Source of the DNA: Paracoccaceae bacterium
GTDB taxonomy: Bacteria; Pseudomonadota; Alphaproteobacteria; Rhodobacterales; Rhodobacteraceae
Assembly (NCBI GenBank): GCA_024742405.1
Contig: JANSYP010000010.1
Span: 50,721 to 114,720, forward strand
DNA length: 64,000 nt
Reading direction: 5' to 3'
This document shows, piece after piece, positions 44,101 through 52,749 of this stretch. The position numbers and the translations under genes are program-made. Each line of letters begins with the position of its first letter. The first letter of the stretch is position 1. The notes beneath the pieces were generated by a model. It was not told the origin of the DNA, did not search any database, and worked only from the letters and a program-made list of their open reading frames with translations.

Positions 44101-47100
44101 ACCGGCGCGACATCGACATTAAGCGACGCCACGAGCTGTGCGCTGTCGTCGGTGCCGGGGACGTTGTCGGTGTCGATCACCGTCAGGCCAAAGCCCAGGT
44201 CCCCCGGAAAGAAGGTCCCGACGGTGGGGAAGTTCTGCTCCGGGTCGGTGCTGTTGACGTTGTTGTCCTCATAGAGCGTCGGCGTCAGGCGGAAGGCGGC
44301 GTCGAAGCTGGTGACGCCGGGCACGAAGGTGAGGGTCAGCGTGCCGGTCGCGGGATCGAACTCCGCGCTGGCGATCTTGGCCCATTCCGCGGCGGTGATG
44401 GGCAGCGGGTTGGCCGGGTCGTTGGAGAAGAACGCGCTCTGCAGGACCGTCGTGCCGTTCACGTCGAGATCGTTGCGCAGCCAGTCGGTCGGAATGTTGG
44501 CGACGGTGAAGGTCTCCAGCCGTTCCGAGCCGTCGATATCGGGCGTTGACGCATTGATGCCGGCGTAGGCCGTTACCGGGCCCTCTCCGGTGCCATCCGC
44601 CGTGCTTTCCAGCAGCGCGAGCCGGCCAACCGAAGCTGGCTGTGTCGTGGGGCCGGTTTGAAGGGCTTCCGAGATGATTGTCTCGGTGCCGGGCACAACG
44701 AAATCAGTGTCGGCCACAAAGACGGACACGGTCATCGCCGCTTCGGCCACCGGGTTGATCGTGGCTCTGATGGGGCCGAAATCGCGCTGGGCGAAATTAT
44801 CGCTGGTGTCGAGCTCGCGGTCACCGGGGAAGGTCGTCGGCGTCGTCGTTTCGTTCCAGAAGATCGTGCCGTTGGTTTCTATCTGCAGGCTGACGCGCCC
44901 GGCGACTTCGAACGTGAGGCTCTCGACCGCATTGGGAAAGTCGTTGCGCAAGGCCGCCGCGCTGGGCCGCACGATATAGCTGACCTGGGTCGGGTCGGCC
45001 GGCTGAACCGGCGCCAGCACGATCTCGATATCGCCGCTGTTGCGCGTTGCGATCAGGCGCAGATCGTTGGGGTCGCGCGGATCGAATCCCGTGGTCGCCG
45101 TGGTGACGCTGAAGGTCAATTCGATCCGGTCGAAGGTCTCCGACCATTCCTGCCCGCGGGTGACATAGGCGCGGTCCTGATCGATAAGACTCAACCGGTT
45201 GACGTCGAGCTGAACCCGCTGGGTCGTGATGATTTCGTCCTGGTTTTCGTTGGTGACCCGCAAGCTGATCCCGTCGACGACGGCATCGACATCCAGATCG
45301 GTGTCGTCCACCGCCACGGCGGTGTCGCTGGCCGGGATGTCGGGCGCGCTGTCGACGGCCGTGACCGTGGCCACGAGATCGGCGCCCACGATGGTTTCGA
45401 CATCGCGGTCGTCATTGCGGGACGGCGACACGCGCAGAAGTTCGGAGATGTCGGTGACGCCTGGCGTGAGCGTGATCGTGACCGTGGTCCCGGCCTTGAC
45501 GGCCGAGGCGATCTTGCCCGAGGCGCCTTCGAAAAAGCCGGTGACATCGCCGTCGGGCAGCCAACCGGCGGGCAGGTTTTCCAGCACGATCTGGGTGAGC
45601 TGCTCGCTGCCATCGGTGTCCGGAGTGGAGGCGTCGATGGTCAGAAGTGCGGAGGTGTCTTCCTTGACCGAGAACGTATCGGGCCCGGCGGCCGGATCGC
45701 GGGTGACATTTGCCGCGCTGTCATCGACCGACAGGGTGATGGTCGGCTCGGCCACGGGCGTGATATCGATCAGGAAGCTTTCGCTGGCCGGCACGCCCTC
45801 GTTGCTGGTGGCCGACACGGTGGCTGTGATCTGGCCGGAGTAGTGGACCGGGAAGGTCGTGATGGCGAGAGCCTGGAGCTGCGCGCGGCCCGCATCCGCG
45901 GGGCTGCCGGTCGGTGTCCAGACATTGCTGGCCGGCGTCAGCAACGTGCCGTCGCTGAGCACGATGCCGCCCGCGGGCAGACCGTCGAAGGTCACGGACA
46001 GCGCGGTCAGGACCTCCGAATTGTCGATATCGATGGTTTCGCTGTCGAGATTCAGCGCAAGGGGGGCGGCGACCGTCACGAGGTCTTCGACGCCCGAGAC
46101 ATTCGCGGTCGTGATGCGGATATCGGCTTCGTCGCTGACGGTAACGGTGAAGCTGCCGTCGACGACGCCATTGGTCGGGGTGGGCGCGGTCTCGCCGGCG
46201 GCAATGGCCTCGTCCGTGAAGAACCGCGCGCTGCCGCTGATCGGGCCGTTGTCGTTGTCGCCGGGGCTCTCGGTCGAGAAATCGTCCGGCAGGCGGATCA
46301 CCAGCTGATCGAACTGGGCCGCCGTGAGGGTCGCAAATGTCAGGGCCGGCGGGGTGCCCGGCACGGTGGTAAAGGGGCCGCCGGGGCCGGTCAGGCTGAA
46401 GGACGACCCATCGGGCAGGCCGGTGACAGTGAAATTGTCCACCCGAACCATCGTTTCCGACATGTCGAAATCGGTCGCCACACCGCGCATGGAGTCGCGG
46501 ACCAGGAACTGGACCGGTGCGGTCGTGGTGGAGTCCTGGTCGTCATTGCCGACGGGATCGTTTTCGGCCAGCAGGATCGGTGTCGAGCTTTCGAGGAAGA
46601 TATCGCCTTCGGGCGTGATCTGCAGGCTCGGTGTGTCCGGAGAGGTTGCGCTGCCGTCGGTGGAGGTGGCCGCGAACGTGCCGGTCAGTGCGCCGGGGGG
46701 GAACGCGACCGGAACCTCGCCGGCGCGGCTGTCGGTGGAGAAGTCGCGCGGGAAGACCAGGCTCAGTGCTGCATATTCCGCCGGCGTGCCGGAGAAGGAA
46801 AACGCGCCGCCATTGACCGCGTCATAGGTGATCGTGCCGCCGACGCTGTTGATCAGGACGCCCGAGGGCAGGTTGTCGAGCGTCAGGTCGATCCGCAAGA
46901 GCACTTCGCCCTGCGCCGCGCTGCTGGGCGGGATGCTCGCCTGCCATGCGGTTGCGGGGGTGATCTCGATGGTCGTGTCGGTTTCCTGCGTCACGATGGG
47001 CGTGACGCTGAAATCGATATCCGGACCCGGCGTGACGGTGATGGTGCGCGTGGTCGAGTCGGTGCCCTCGGGTGTTGTGACGTCGAATGCGACCGTGACG

Positions 47101-50100
47101 GGCGGGTTGCCGCCGGTGTTGAAATCGGCTGGCAGGAACAGCCGCAGCGCGTTGGCGTCGGCCACATCCAGCGTCAGGATGGTCGCGTTGGTGACCGGGG
47201 TGACGGTGGTGCCGATGCGGACCTCGGTGCCCGTGGCGGGCAGTCCGGTGAAGCTGACCGCGACGGTGGTGCCGAAGGGGGCGGCGTCGGTCGCACCGTC
47301 CTCGGAGCCGTCGACATCGCCGATCACGATCAGCGGCGCGAGTGCGATCTCGACGCCCGAGCCGTCGGCATCCTCGTCCACGGTGAAACTGCGCGGCGCA
47401 TCGACATCGATATCCTGCGTCTCGACGATATCGAAGCTGGCCGAGCTGGTGGCGGTCCCGCCGCCTTCGCCGCCCGCGGGCGCGATGTTCTCGTCGGTCT
47501 CGACGCTTAGCGTGACGGTGATCGGCTGTGCGGTGGCGCCGCCGTCCAGGTCAGTGCGGTTGGTGGTCGAGAAGTCGAGCGGAACCTGAACGGAGATCCC
47601 GCGATAGATGTCCTCGAGCGTCGGGCCGCCCGGGACCCGCATCAGGGTCAGCGTCAGCAGGCCGGACCCGGCGGTGCCGCCATCCGGCTGGAAGCTGCCG
47701 GCGGCCGAGATGAGCGGGTTGCTCCCGTCGAGGGGGACGCCGCTGACCGCACCGGGATAGTCGAAGTTCGAGGGCAGACCGTCGACGGTCAGCGTCAGGG
47801 TCTGGAGCGACTCCGACCCGTCTTCGTCGATATTGCCGGGCTGGGGCGCCCCGCCCAGGCTGACCTGGGGGTCGAGCAGATCGGCAGGCGTGAAGCTGAC
47901 CGGTGTCTCGGCGCCGCCGGGAACGGTGACGTTGTCCTCGGTCAGATCGGCAAAGGGCTTTGTGTTGATCCGGACATCGCCTTCGGCCTGGACCTCGACG
48001 GTAAAGCCGCGCGTGTCGTCGCCCCCCTCGTTCGTGATCGCGCGGACGGTACCGGATATGGTCGTGGCCGGGCTCACGGTGGAAAAGTCGCGCGGCAGGG
48101 TGATCGAGATGCTCTCGTATTCCGCGCGGGTGCCGACGAAGACAAAGGTGCCTGCCGCCGGCTGCGTGAGCGATCCGGGGGCCGGAATGATGGAGCTGAC
48201 GGCCGTGGCGCCGGCCGGCAGCCCGGTGATGGTGACCGAGATTTCGGTCACGCTTTCGGAGCCGTCCTGGTCCGGGTTCGGCACACCGTCCGCCGGGGCA
48301 CCCGGTTCGACCTTGGCGGTTGCAATGATCGCGTCGGAGGGCTTGAAGCTGATCTCGGCGTCGGTCTCGTTGAGCTGGATCCTGTTGTCCGTCAGCGGCT
48401 CGATGAAGACGAGGTCCTCTTCGTCCGTGACGACGAGCTGGATCTGGTCCGCCTGCGGAATGCCCATGCTGTCGGTGCTGACGGTGAGCGTGTTCGCGAC
48501 CAGCGTGACCGCCGGGCTTTCGGTCGAGTAGTCCTTGGGCAGGGTGATCGTGACATCGAAGGGCGCCGCGTTGAACGGATCGGCCGCGGTATAGACATAA
48601 CGCACCGTGACCGGATCCGCGCCAGGCGGGATCGGGTCGATGACATATTCGGGGGTCGGCGGCGCCGACACGGTGGTTCCCGCCGGCAGACCGGTGAGCG
48701 TGAATTCGAACGATACCAGACCTTCGGTTGTCGGCCTGATGATCACGCCGAGGTCGAGGCTGTCGGACAGTAGAACAGGGACGGCCGCGTCGGTTTCCGC
48801 GGTCGTGATTGTGTCGGGCAGCGTGATGTCGGGGATCGGGTTGATGACGATCTTTTGCGGGAACGTCACCTCCCCCTCGGGCGTCCTGACTGTGATGACG
48901 GAAAGATGGGTGCCGTTGTGATCGGGCGGGAAGCCGACGGACAGCGCCTCGGCATCGGCCACTGTGCCGGTCCAGCGCCCGGTCACCGGATTGTAGCTCC
49001 CGGTGGTGAACGTGACGCCCAGGGGCAGATTGCCCAGGCCGTAATCGATGAAGACTTGGGTCGCAAAGCGCGGATCGGCCCCGGTGGCCGGGTTTTCGGA
49101 AAGGTCGGTGTCCAGAACGGAGATGTCGATCATCAGATCGACCACTGCACCGCCACCGGTCGCGCTGTCTTCGTCGGCGGTGGGCTCGGCGTCGGCCGTC
49201 AGGGTGATGTCATGTTCCGCGGCCACGGTGATCGTCGCGGTCGCGGTCGTTGTGTTCTCGGCGGGATCGCCTTCGTTCGTCGTCGCCGTCAGCTCGAGCG
49301 CGATCGGCAGGGTGGTCGGGGTGCCGACCAGATCGGAGCGGTTCTCGGTCGAGAAGTTGTCCGGCAGGTTCAGCGTCAGACCGATATATTTGCCGACATC
49401 TGCGCCCGTCAGGGTCAGGCTGTATGTCTGGCTGCCATCGGCCGCGGTGGTGAGCGCGCCGAGTGTCGCCGGCAGGCCTTCGATCAGGATATCGGACAGT
49501 GCAAAGCTGCCGGCGCCGGGCAGACCGGTCACGACCACCACGAGCTGCTCGAGGCTTTCCGACAGATCGCGATCCGTTGCGCCGGGCACGAGATAGCTGT
49601 CGAGCCGCACCGCGACCGTCTCGCCGACGCCGGGCGCCGCGCCATTGTCTTCGGTGAGCGGTGCGGGAGTGAGCGTGAGGATGCCCACATCGCCTTCGTC
49701 GGCGATTTCGAGAATTGGCGCGGGGCCGCCCGTGGGCGCGGATCCGCTTTCGGTGCTGGTGGCCGAGATCGTGCCGGTGATCGGACCGGCCGGATAACCC
49801 GGCCCGCTGCCCAGATCCTCGCGGTCGCGGTTCTCGGTGGAGAAATCGGTGGGAAAGATCAGACGCAGCGCGGTGTAGTCCGCCAGCGTGCCCGAGAAGG
49901 TCATCGTCCCGCCGAGAACCGGATCGTAGGTGATGGTCGTGGCCGGTGCGCCGTCGAACACCATACCTGGCGGCAGATTGTCGAGCGTCAGGGTGACGTT
50001 GGTGATGCTCTCATTGGGATCGGTGACGGACACGACCCAGCTGGCGGACGGGATGATCGGCAGTTCGGCGTCTGTTTCACGGCTTTCGATCGGGTTGATG

Positions 50101-51845
50101 TCGAAACTGATGTCCAGCGTCGGCCGGACCAGGACATTCTGCGAGGCGGTCTCGCTGCCTTCCGGCGTGGTCACCAGATAGCTGACGGTCAGCGGGGCAT
50201 CGTCATTGATACCGGTGTTGAAGTCTTCGGGCAGGAAGACCGCAAGATCGCGGGCCTCGGCCACTGACAGCGACAGTACCGTGGCGTCGGTGATGGCGAC
50301 GCTCGTGCCCAGATAGCGAGCCTCGGCCCCGGTTGCGGGCAGGCCGGCAAAACTGACGGTCACCACCGTGCCGAAGGGGGGCAGGTCGGTTGCGCCGTTT
50401 TCCGACAGATCCTGATCGTCGATCGTGATCGAGGGGTCGAGATCGACAAGCACGCCCGGCATGTCCTGATCTTCGGTGACCGGTGCGGGGTCGGTGACGA
50501 TCAGGGTGATGTCGGCGGTGAAGTCGATGACAATCGACAGATCGCGGCTGAGCAGCCCGCCCTCGTTGGTCGTCGCGGTGAGGGTTCCGGTGATCGCTGT
50601 CTGCGGGTTTGCGGTGGAAAAATCCGCTGGGAAGATGACCAGAAGCGCGCTGTAGTCCGCCAGACTGCCCGTGAAGCTGAAGTTGCCCGTCACGGTCGTC
50701 TGGACGCCATTGATGTCGATGATCGTGTCGACCGGCAGACCGCTCAGGGTGAATGTGACCCCGGTGACGAATTCCGATCCGTCGATGTCGGTGGCCGCAG
50801 GCAGCAGCACCGTGCTCGGCTGGAGCGTCACGGGCGCGTCGGTCTCGATGCCGTTGAGTACGCCGGACCCGTTGATCACAAGATCGGCTTCCGCAGAGAT
50901 GGTGAGCGGAACGGTATCGGTCACGGTCTCGCCGAGGGTGAAGTTCGACTGCACTCCGATGACGATTTCCAGGTCGCCCGGTGCGGCGTCGATCCGGCTC
51001 TCGGTCGAAAAGTCTGTTGGGAAGGTCAGCGACAGTCCTTGAAACTGGGCCAGCGTGCCGGTGAAAGTGAAGGTGAGCGTGCCGTCGGCCTCGGTCGCGA
51101 AACTTCCGCTGCTGGCCAGCATACCTGCCGGAAGGTTGGCGATTTCGATGCTGACCTGGGTGATCTCTTCGCCCTGACCGGCATTCGCCGTGCCGACATT
51201 GAGATCGTCGGACAGGGTCCAGTCGAGCGGGCCGTCGGTCTCGGCCAGGATCGGGGGGCCGTCGTCGGTTTCAATTTCGATACCGACGGGACCGATGCCG
51301 CCGCCGTCACCGGCGCCGAGCAAACCCTCGCCGTCTGCCGCGGCGCCAAACAGTTCTTCCTCGAAACCGGGAAAGGTAAAGGCGGTGGGCGGCAGGAGCG
51401 GATTGATGTCCAAACCGACCAGCGGTTGCACCCCTGGGCCTTCGGCTTCGCCGCTGCCACCGGGCGCCGAGGCTGCGATCTGGTCGTAGAGCTCACGCAG
51501 ACTCTGCTGCTCGAACAGGCTGCGGTCGATCGGCCCGTTCATCACGGGCGCATCGGCGGCCAGCTCGTTGGACAGATAGACCATCGCGCCGGCGCGCACG
51601 AGTGTCGGGCTGACGGCGGCGCCTTCGAGCACGACCATGCGGTCGGGCATCACGAGAACCAGATCGTCGCCGACGCGCCAGACCAGGCGCGCGGACACCC
51701 CGGGCGGCAATGCGATCGCACCACCGGCAGAGGGCGGGATCAAGGTGATCGCGTCGAAGGTTTCGCCGGCTTTGAGGCGGTCGATCACCTGCGTGAGGTC
51801 GATGGACTGTTGGTTACCAGCGAGTTCGTCGACGAGATCGGACAT
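38190..51845 (-). CDS. giant repetitive RTX adhesin, type I secretion substrate (4551 aa)
   Basis: One uninterrupted 13.7-kb frame. There is no N-terminal signal peptide. The first ~220 residues form a distinct domain ('VSARLVWRVGDDLVLVMPDRMVVLEG...') of a kind seen at the start of large alphaproteobacterial surface proteins. Then come some 20 degenerate beta-rich repeats of roughly 110-140 residues marked by a D-x-D-x-S-E motif (16 seen, e.g. 'DTDGSEF'), 'LPAG', 'FPADFST' and 'ATTNEGG'. A less regular middle block lies at about 42-46 kb. Near the C-terminus RTX nonapeptides ('GGGGNDIFVGGQGRD', 'GGNDVIDGGAGADQL') precede a hydrophobic end typical of type I secretion signals. I noticed only two cysteines. 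Likely a calcium-stiffened biofilm adhesin. GAGG lies 9 nt before the ATG. Confidence 0.9.
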   Translation of the reverse strand: MSDLVDELAGNQQSIDLTQVIDRLKAGETFDAITLIPPSAGGAIALPPGVSARLVWRVGDDLVLVMPDRMVVLEGAAVSPTLVRAGAMVYLSNELAADAPVMNGPIDRSLFEQQSLRELYDQIAASAPGGSGEAEGPGVQPLVGLDINPLLPPTAFTFPGFEEELFGAAADGEGLLGAGDGGGIGPVGIEIETDDGPPILAETDGPLDWTLSDDLNVGTANAGQGEEITQVSIEIANLPAGMLASSGSFATEADGTLTFTFTGTLAQFQGLSLTFPTDFSTESRIDAAPGDLEIVIGVQSNFTLGETVTDTVPLTISAEADLVINGSGVLNGIETDAPVTLQPSTVLLPAATDIDGSEFVTGVTFTLSGLPVDTIIDINGVQTTVTGNFSFTGSLADYSALLVIFPADFSTANPQTAITGTLTATTNEGGLLSRDLSIVIDFTADITLIVTDPAPVTEDQDMPGVLVDLDPSITIDDQDLSENGATDLPPFGTVVTVSFAGLPATGAEARYLGTSVAITDATVLSLSVAEARDLAVFLPEDFNTGINDDAPLTVSYLVTTPEGSETASQNVLVRPTLDISFDINPIESRETDAELPIIPSASWVVSVTDPNESITNVTLTLDNLPPGMVFDGAPATTITYDPVLGGTMTFSGTLADYTALRLIFPTDFSTENRDREDLGSGPGYPAGPITGTISATSTESGSAPTGGPAPILEIADEGDVGILTLTPAPLTEDNGAAPGVGETVAVRLDSYLVPGATDRDLSESLEQLVVVVTGLPGAGSFALSDILIEGLPATLGALTTAADGSQTYSLTLTGADVGKYIGLTLNLPDNFSTENRSDLVGTPTTLPIALELTATTNEGDPAENTTTATATITVAAEHDITLTADAEPTADEDSATGGGAVVDLMIDISVLDTDLSENPATGADPRFATQVFIDYGLGNLPLGVTFTTGSYNPVTGRWTGTVADAEALSVGFPPDHNGTHLSVITVRTPEGEVTFPQKIVINPIPDITLPDTITTAETDAAVPVLLSDSLDLGVIIRPTTEGLVSFEFTLTGLPAGTTVSAPPTPEYVIDPIPPGADPVTVRYVYTAADPFNAAPFDVTITLPKDYSTESPAVTLVANTLTVSTDSMGIPQADQIQLVVTDEEDLVFIEPLTDNRIQLNETDAEISFKPSDAIIATAKVEPGAPADGVPNPDQDGSESVTEISVTITGLPAGATAVSSIIPAPGSLTQPAAGTFVFVGTRAEYESISITLPRDFSTVSPATTISGTVRAITNEGGDDTRGFTVEVQAEGDVRINTKPFADLTEDNVTVPGGAETPVSFTPADLLDPQVSLGGAPQPGNIDEDGSESLQTLTLTVDGLPSNFDYPGAVSGVPLDGSNPLISAAGSFQPDGGTAGSGLLTLTLMRVPGGPTLEDIYRGISVQVPLDFSTTNRTDLDGGATAQPITVTLSVETDENIAPAGGEGGGTATSSASFDIVETQDIDVDAPRSFTVDEDADGSGVEIALAPLIVIGDVDGSEDGATDAAPFGTTVAVSFTGLPATGTEVRIGTTVTPVTNATILTLDVADANALRLFLPADFNTGGNPPVTVAFDVTTPEGTDSTTRTITVTPGPDIDFSVTPIVTQETDTTIEITPATAWQASIPPSSAAQGEVLLRIDLTLDNLPSGVLINSVGGTITYDAVNGGAFSFSGTPAEYAALSLVFPRDFSTDSRAGEVPVAFPPGALTGTFAATSTDGSATSPDTPSLQITPEGDIFLESSTPILLAENDPVGNDDQDSTTTAPVQFLVRDSMRGVATDFDMSETMVRVDNFTVTGLPDGSSFSLTGPGGPFTTVPGTPPALTFATLTAAQFDQLVIRLPDDFSTESPGDNDNGPISGSARFFTDEAIAAGETAPTPTNGVVDGSFTVTVSDEADIRITTANVSGVEDLVTVAAPLALNLDSETIDIDNSEVLTALSVTFDGLPAGGIVLSDGTLLTPASNVWTPTGSPADAGRAQLQALAITTFPVHYSGQITATVSATSNEGVPASESFLIDITPVAEPTITLSVDDSAANVTRDPAAGPDTFSVKEDTSALLTIDASTPDTDGSEQLTQIVLENLPAGWLPDGDVTGFFEGASGKIASAVKAGTTVTITLTPGVTDISELLRVSPSRNDDRDVETIVGADLVATVTAVDSAPDIPASDTAVAVDDTDLDVDAVVDGISLRVTNENQDEIITTQRVQLDVNRLSLIDQDRAYVTRGQEWSETFDRIELTFSVTTATTGFDPRDPNDLRLIATRNSGDIEIVLAPVQPADPTQVSYIVRPSAAALRNDFPNAVESLTFEVAGRVSLQIETNGTIFWNETTTPTTFPGDRELDTSDNFAQRDFGPIRATINPVAEAAMTVSVFVADTDFVVPGTETIISEALQTGPTTQPASVGRLALLESTADGTGEGPVTAYAGINASTPDIDGSERLETFTVANIPTDWLRNDLDVNGTTVLQSAFFSNDPANPLPITAAEWAKIASAEFDPATGTLTLTFVPGVTSFDAAFRLTPTLYEDNNVNSTDPEQNFPTVGTFFPGDLGFGLTVIDTDNVPGTDDSAQLVASLNVDVAPVNNTSFIISTIEGRESVIDGEEPDAGGVLLDPGTFKTGITLGTTDQDGSETIISTVLKDVPQNITVFVLSDPSDPNSARVPALLENVNDPPGFNSWSLQNGEWNDIELRGIARHTSGTFDTEIDIVTKEANGGTGTTTLPLTFTIAPVIDGGNPSESVRGFEDNLVKIAIDGNPIDNINNSPGSPEKLIGEVELFNIPTDRFGRTPEFYILDPVTGDPDDPSTWGPPIGVTGGVLDRPLTPDEALNLYMRPGQDSNIDLSFQVSVRYVEEIAESPPFAPPTPPDQITPAGSPVIGTITVDMIGVADDPIPEAQIADPNDPNNGVLNPITRDQVNDIYKPATGPGSDGELAFSYVGWDSELSFALDLRLTSGSLLSSTTPGPVNRNSPDPTVAADAKDLGALFTEQMFPDPAGGGGTVFDGSESLFYVIRGIDPTAGYSFIGGEPVDPTGTTLLFTSSGLANLQFVPGPNAQLAPIYYEFTLDAIVVEDDFTLSDGIGITQAQFDALTPAEKFIVLKSPAEPGVAIESTDFSVMVLPDGGGGPTPPCDPDDPEFLTPPTFEFVPVGTQLEDRNNEYRIQLAPDAKWSDLNDIITLPAGVVGSLGVAINLPPGGSISANPPGAILLDPVSGLYVVDFAALGVDPTDPTITAGSIFFTPPANQSSPPGFPSGTFGDMPPYDGLDTLEYVVGLDNITCPNSSFFVTQDFFLNIEPVADGPRITIPTQATDEDISIANLLEITGIDPGERPVGDVIIAFDLTVPNPIPGSSDPEPVLSIGGVDLPFTDAGGTRTYTLTAAQAETATLSTREHFSGNVTFTVQATSEDVDFSTKTNTVNGSIEIIPVADTPVVAFDTTAVGPDGVPLVSFPDGPGNPPTLTAIEDLPFTLADAVSAASPDTDGSEIGSVVLGGVPDYLTVTLSGGGSAGLIDNGDGTFTIDPAVFDDVVLQLADPHARTPDALDPTIPDVIPLTIRSNTLELGNSDEARSADVPFNLRVRPEADLPTAEAFVLPPTGSEDQPDPYTLTIRGITPDPHETMEFTISGMPDGSILSVGGTDFTVGPSGSLTVPGVPTTGPTTGLGSVFEPASPVLLTPPEHFSGQINLDITATTIDSSIDPSFPFTSTDTSAPAMVMIDIAATPDLEVDFTPPVDLFEDGPGGGDTGLDYQPAADTTFTVRDTDGSEFLNQVVFTLQNVPAGMTASAPAGGTVTITGGVLTFTSTIGASAQAEYDALVLNFPADYSTTGLTGTVRGTTNEGGDETAPVSLAITPTPDIDITVLNPSVEIPESGSGALYEPAADFTIAITDTDGSEFVQQITYTLQVPAGTTAVAPAGGTVAIAGGVLTFTSDTATAAGQAQAEFDALQVTFPAGFSSGGPLDANLSVISNETLAFPPEQATNTVTVIEVPEVTVDIDDAVVLTETDAEVDYKPADASTITVNDSDGSEFLTSVTYTLAGIPPGLSVIGGNAFVTIVGDTLTFTSSSADPLGDFQTLEVTFPADFASNGVLMTQTLNATTNEGGDATDSGTLNMLGTPDVDLTVTPVDAAQTGAALGLDLGIDTEITPASNVWETFDEVEISFDAPLDAAITPSNGVLSADRRTLTLERAPAQSNADFTLAVAALVLTAEGSFADTIDGTIIGRSDHGDSAAEPFSLRVNDQPDVSGPAILDPVSSASPTVTVPITEFLTTATDPDQPLRILTDPTTDQADVTAQVQGDDIVFTIANGYTGPVTVSYTITDSPAGGVPAASIDATADLQLLPPTPLSFTTGLSVIGPGGRPIPLADDATGTAGVTDILVGSTKGDAVVVTTNYTEVEGFSLLGGRDLVDLSGASANRGFTVDLGNGNDEGRGGGGNDIFVGGQGRDVIDGAGGNDVIDGGAGADQLTGGAGADQFVLSGDLAITDVISDYDLTEGDQIDLSAVLTGEDGINGRASYDVATGNLTVQGDIAAQLNPGGALPASVEVIFENAAGDQATALI

Positions 51846-51873
51846 GTTCGCGCCTCAACTTTTTAACAGAGTC

Positions 51874-51902
51874 GTCAGGTCGTTTAATGACAGGACGTTT
51901 AA
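51874..51902. promoter_or_regulatory. direct repeat in the adhesin promoter region
   Basis: GTCAGGTCGTTTAA (51874-51887) and GACAGGACGTTTAA (51889-51902) match at 12 of 14 positions with a 15-nt period, 29-57 nt upstream of the adhesin ATG in AT-rich DNA. Tandem direct repeats at this spacing are typical of response-regulator binding; which regulator is unknown. Confidence 0.45.
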
Positions 51903-51990
51903 AATGCTTGTCACAATTTATGAGTCTCAAAAAGCTCTTACGCAAGGTATGCTTAAATCATGTCGTAGCGGCAACGCGGTTCGCTGCGGG

Positions 51991-52710
51991 TCAGCAATCG
52001 TCGCGGGACGCAGGGCTGCGGGTGTGGAGTCTGCGATAGATCGGGCGGCCCCAGCACAGGGCGAGCACCCAGCCGGCGATGAATCCGCCCAGATGCGCCT
52101 CCCAGGCCAGCTGGCCCTGGAGCAAGGCCATGAAGGCGAGATTGTAAAGCAGCAGGTAGAGGAGCGGACGGACGATCTCCCACATGTTGGCGCGATAAAA
52201 GCGCTTGTCCATGAAGTCCCAGCAACTCCAGACCCCAAGCAGGCCGAACAGCGCGCCCGATGCGCCGACCATCGGGGTGATGCCGTTGCCCAGCAGCGCG
52301 AAACCGACGGCGCCGAACACGGCCGAGACCGCATAGGCGATCAGAAAACGCGTGGTGCCGATCCGGTCGACGATCGCGGCGCCGAAGAGGTAGAGCGCCA
52401 GCATGTTCAGGGCGAGGTGGGCCAGCCCGCCGTGGAGAAAAGCGTAGCTGATGAACATCGTCTCGGGCTGCAGGCCGAAAGCGGGGGGCGCACCGGTCAG
52501 CAGGGACGGACTGAAGGCGCCGAAATGAAAGGCGATGACCCGGAGCCCGCGCGGCAGCCCGAGGCCCGCATCCGACAGCGAGAGCGCAAGTTCGATCGCG
52601 GTATTGACGACAATCAGGGCAAGGACTGCCCCGCCAACCCGGCGCCGCACGCCAACGGGACGCTGGCGCACGGGAGAAGAGCGGGCTTCGTTTTCTTCAG
52701 TCAATCCCAT
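51991..52710 (-). CDS. rhomboid family intramembrane serine protease
   Basis: 239 residues with about six to seven membrane helices. The catalytic motif 'VGASGALFGLLG' (Ser151) and the TM6 histidine in 'EAHLGGFIAGW' (His206) are intact, with the TM2 signature 'HGGLAHLALNM', so it should be active. Rhomboids cleave transmembrane segments within the membrane. The gene starts 39 nt after the exosortase stop on the same strand and is followed 145 nt later by the giant adhesin, so it appears to belong to the same unit. Some rhomboids (rhombosortases) process C-terminal sorting tags; whether this one does is open. Confidence 0.9.
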   Translation of the reverse strand: MGLTEENEARSSPVRQRPVGVRRRVGGAVLALIVVNTAIELALSLSDAGLGLPRGLRVIAFHFGAFSPSLLTGAPPAFGLQPETMFISYAFLHGGLAHLALNMLALYLFGAAIVDRIGTTRFLIAYAVSAVFGAVGFALLGNGITPMVGASGALFGLLGVWSCWDFMDKRFYRANMWEIVRPLLYLLLYNLAFMALLQGQLAWEAHLGGFIAGWVLALCWGRPIYRRLHTRSPASRDDC

Positions 52711-52749
52711 ACCGGCCAGATCTGCCAGGGCACGTCGGCAGGAACGCTA

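Noticed and set aside
44658..47510. A 950-codon plus-strand frame inside the adhesin gene
   Set aside because: It is Gly/Arg/Asp-rich, crosses many repeats of the real protein and has no recognisable domain.
38190..51845. Possible LapA-type retention module with a LapG cleavage site in the adhesin N-terminus
   Set aside because: I do not see the TAAG-type cleavage motif or the usual N-terminal sequence, and no LapG/LapD genes are in the window.
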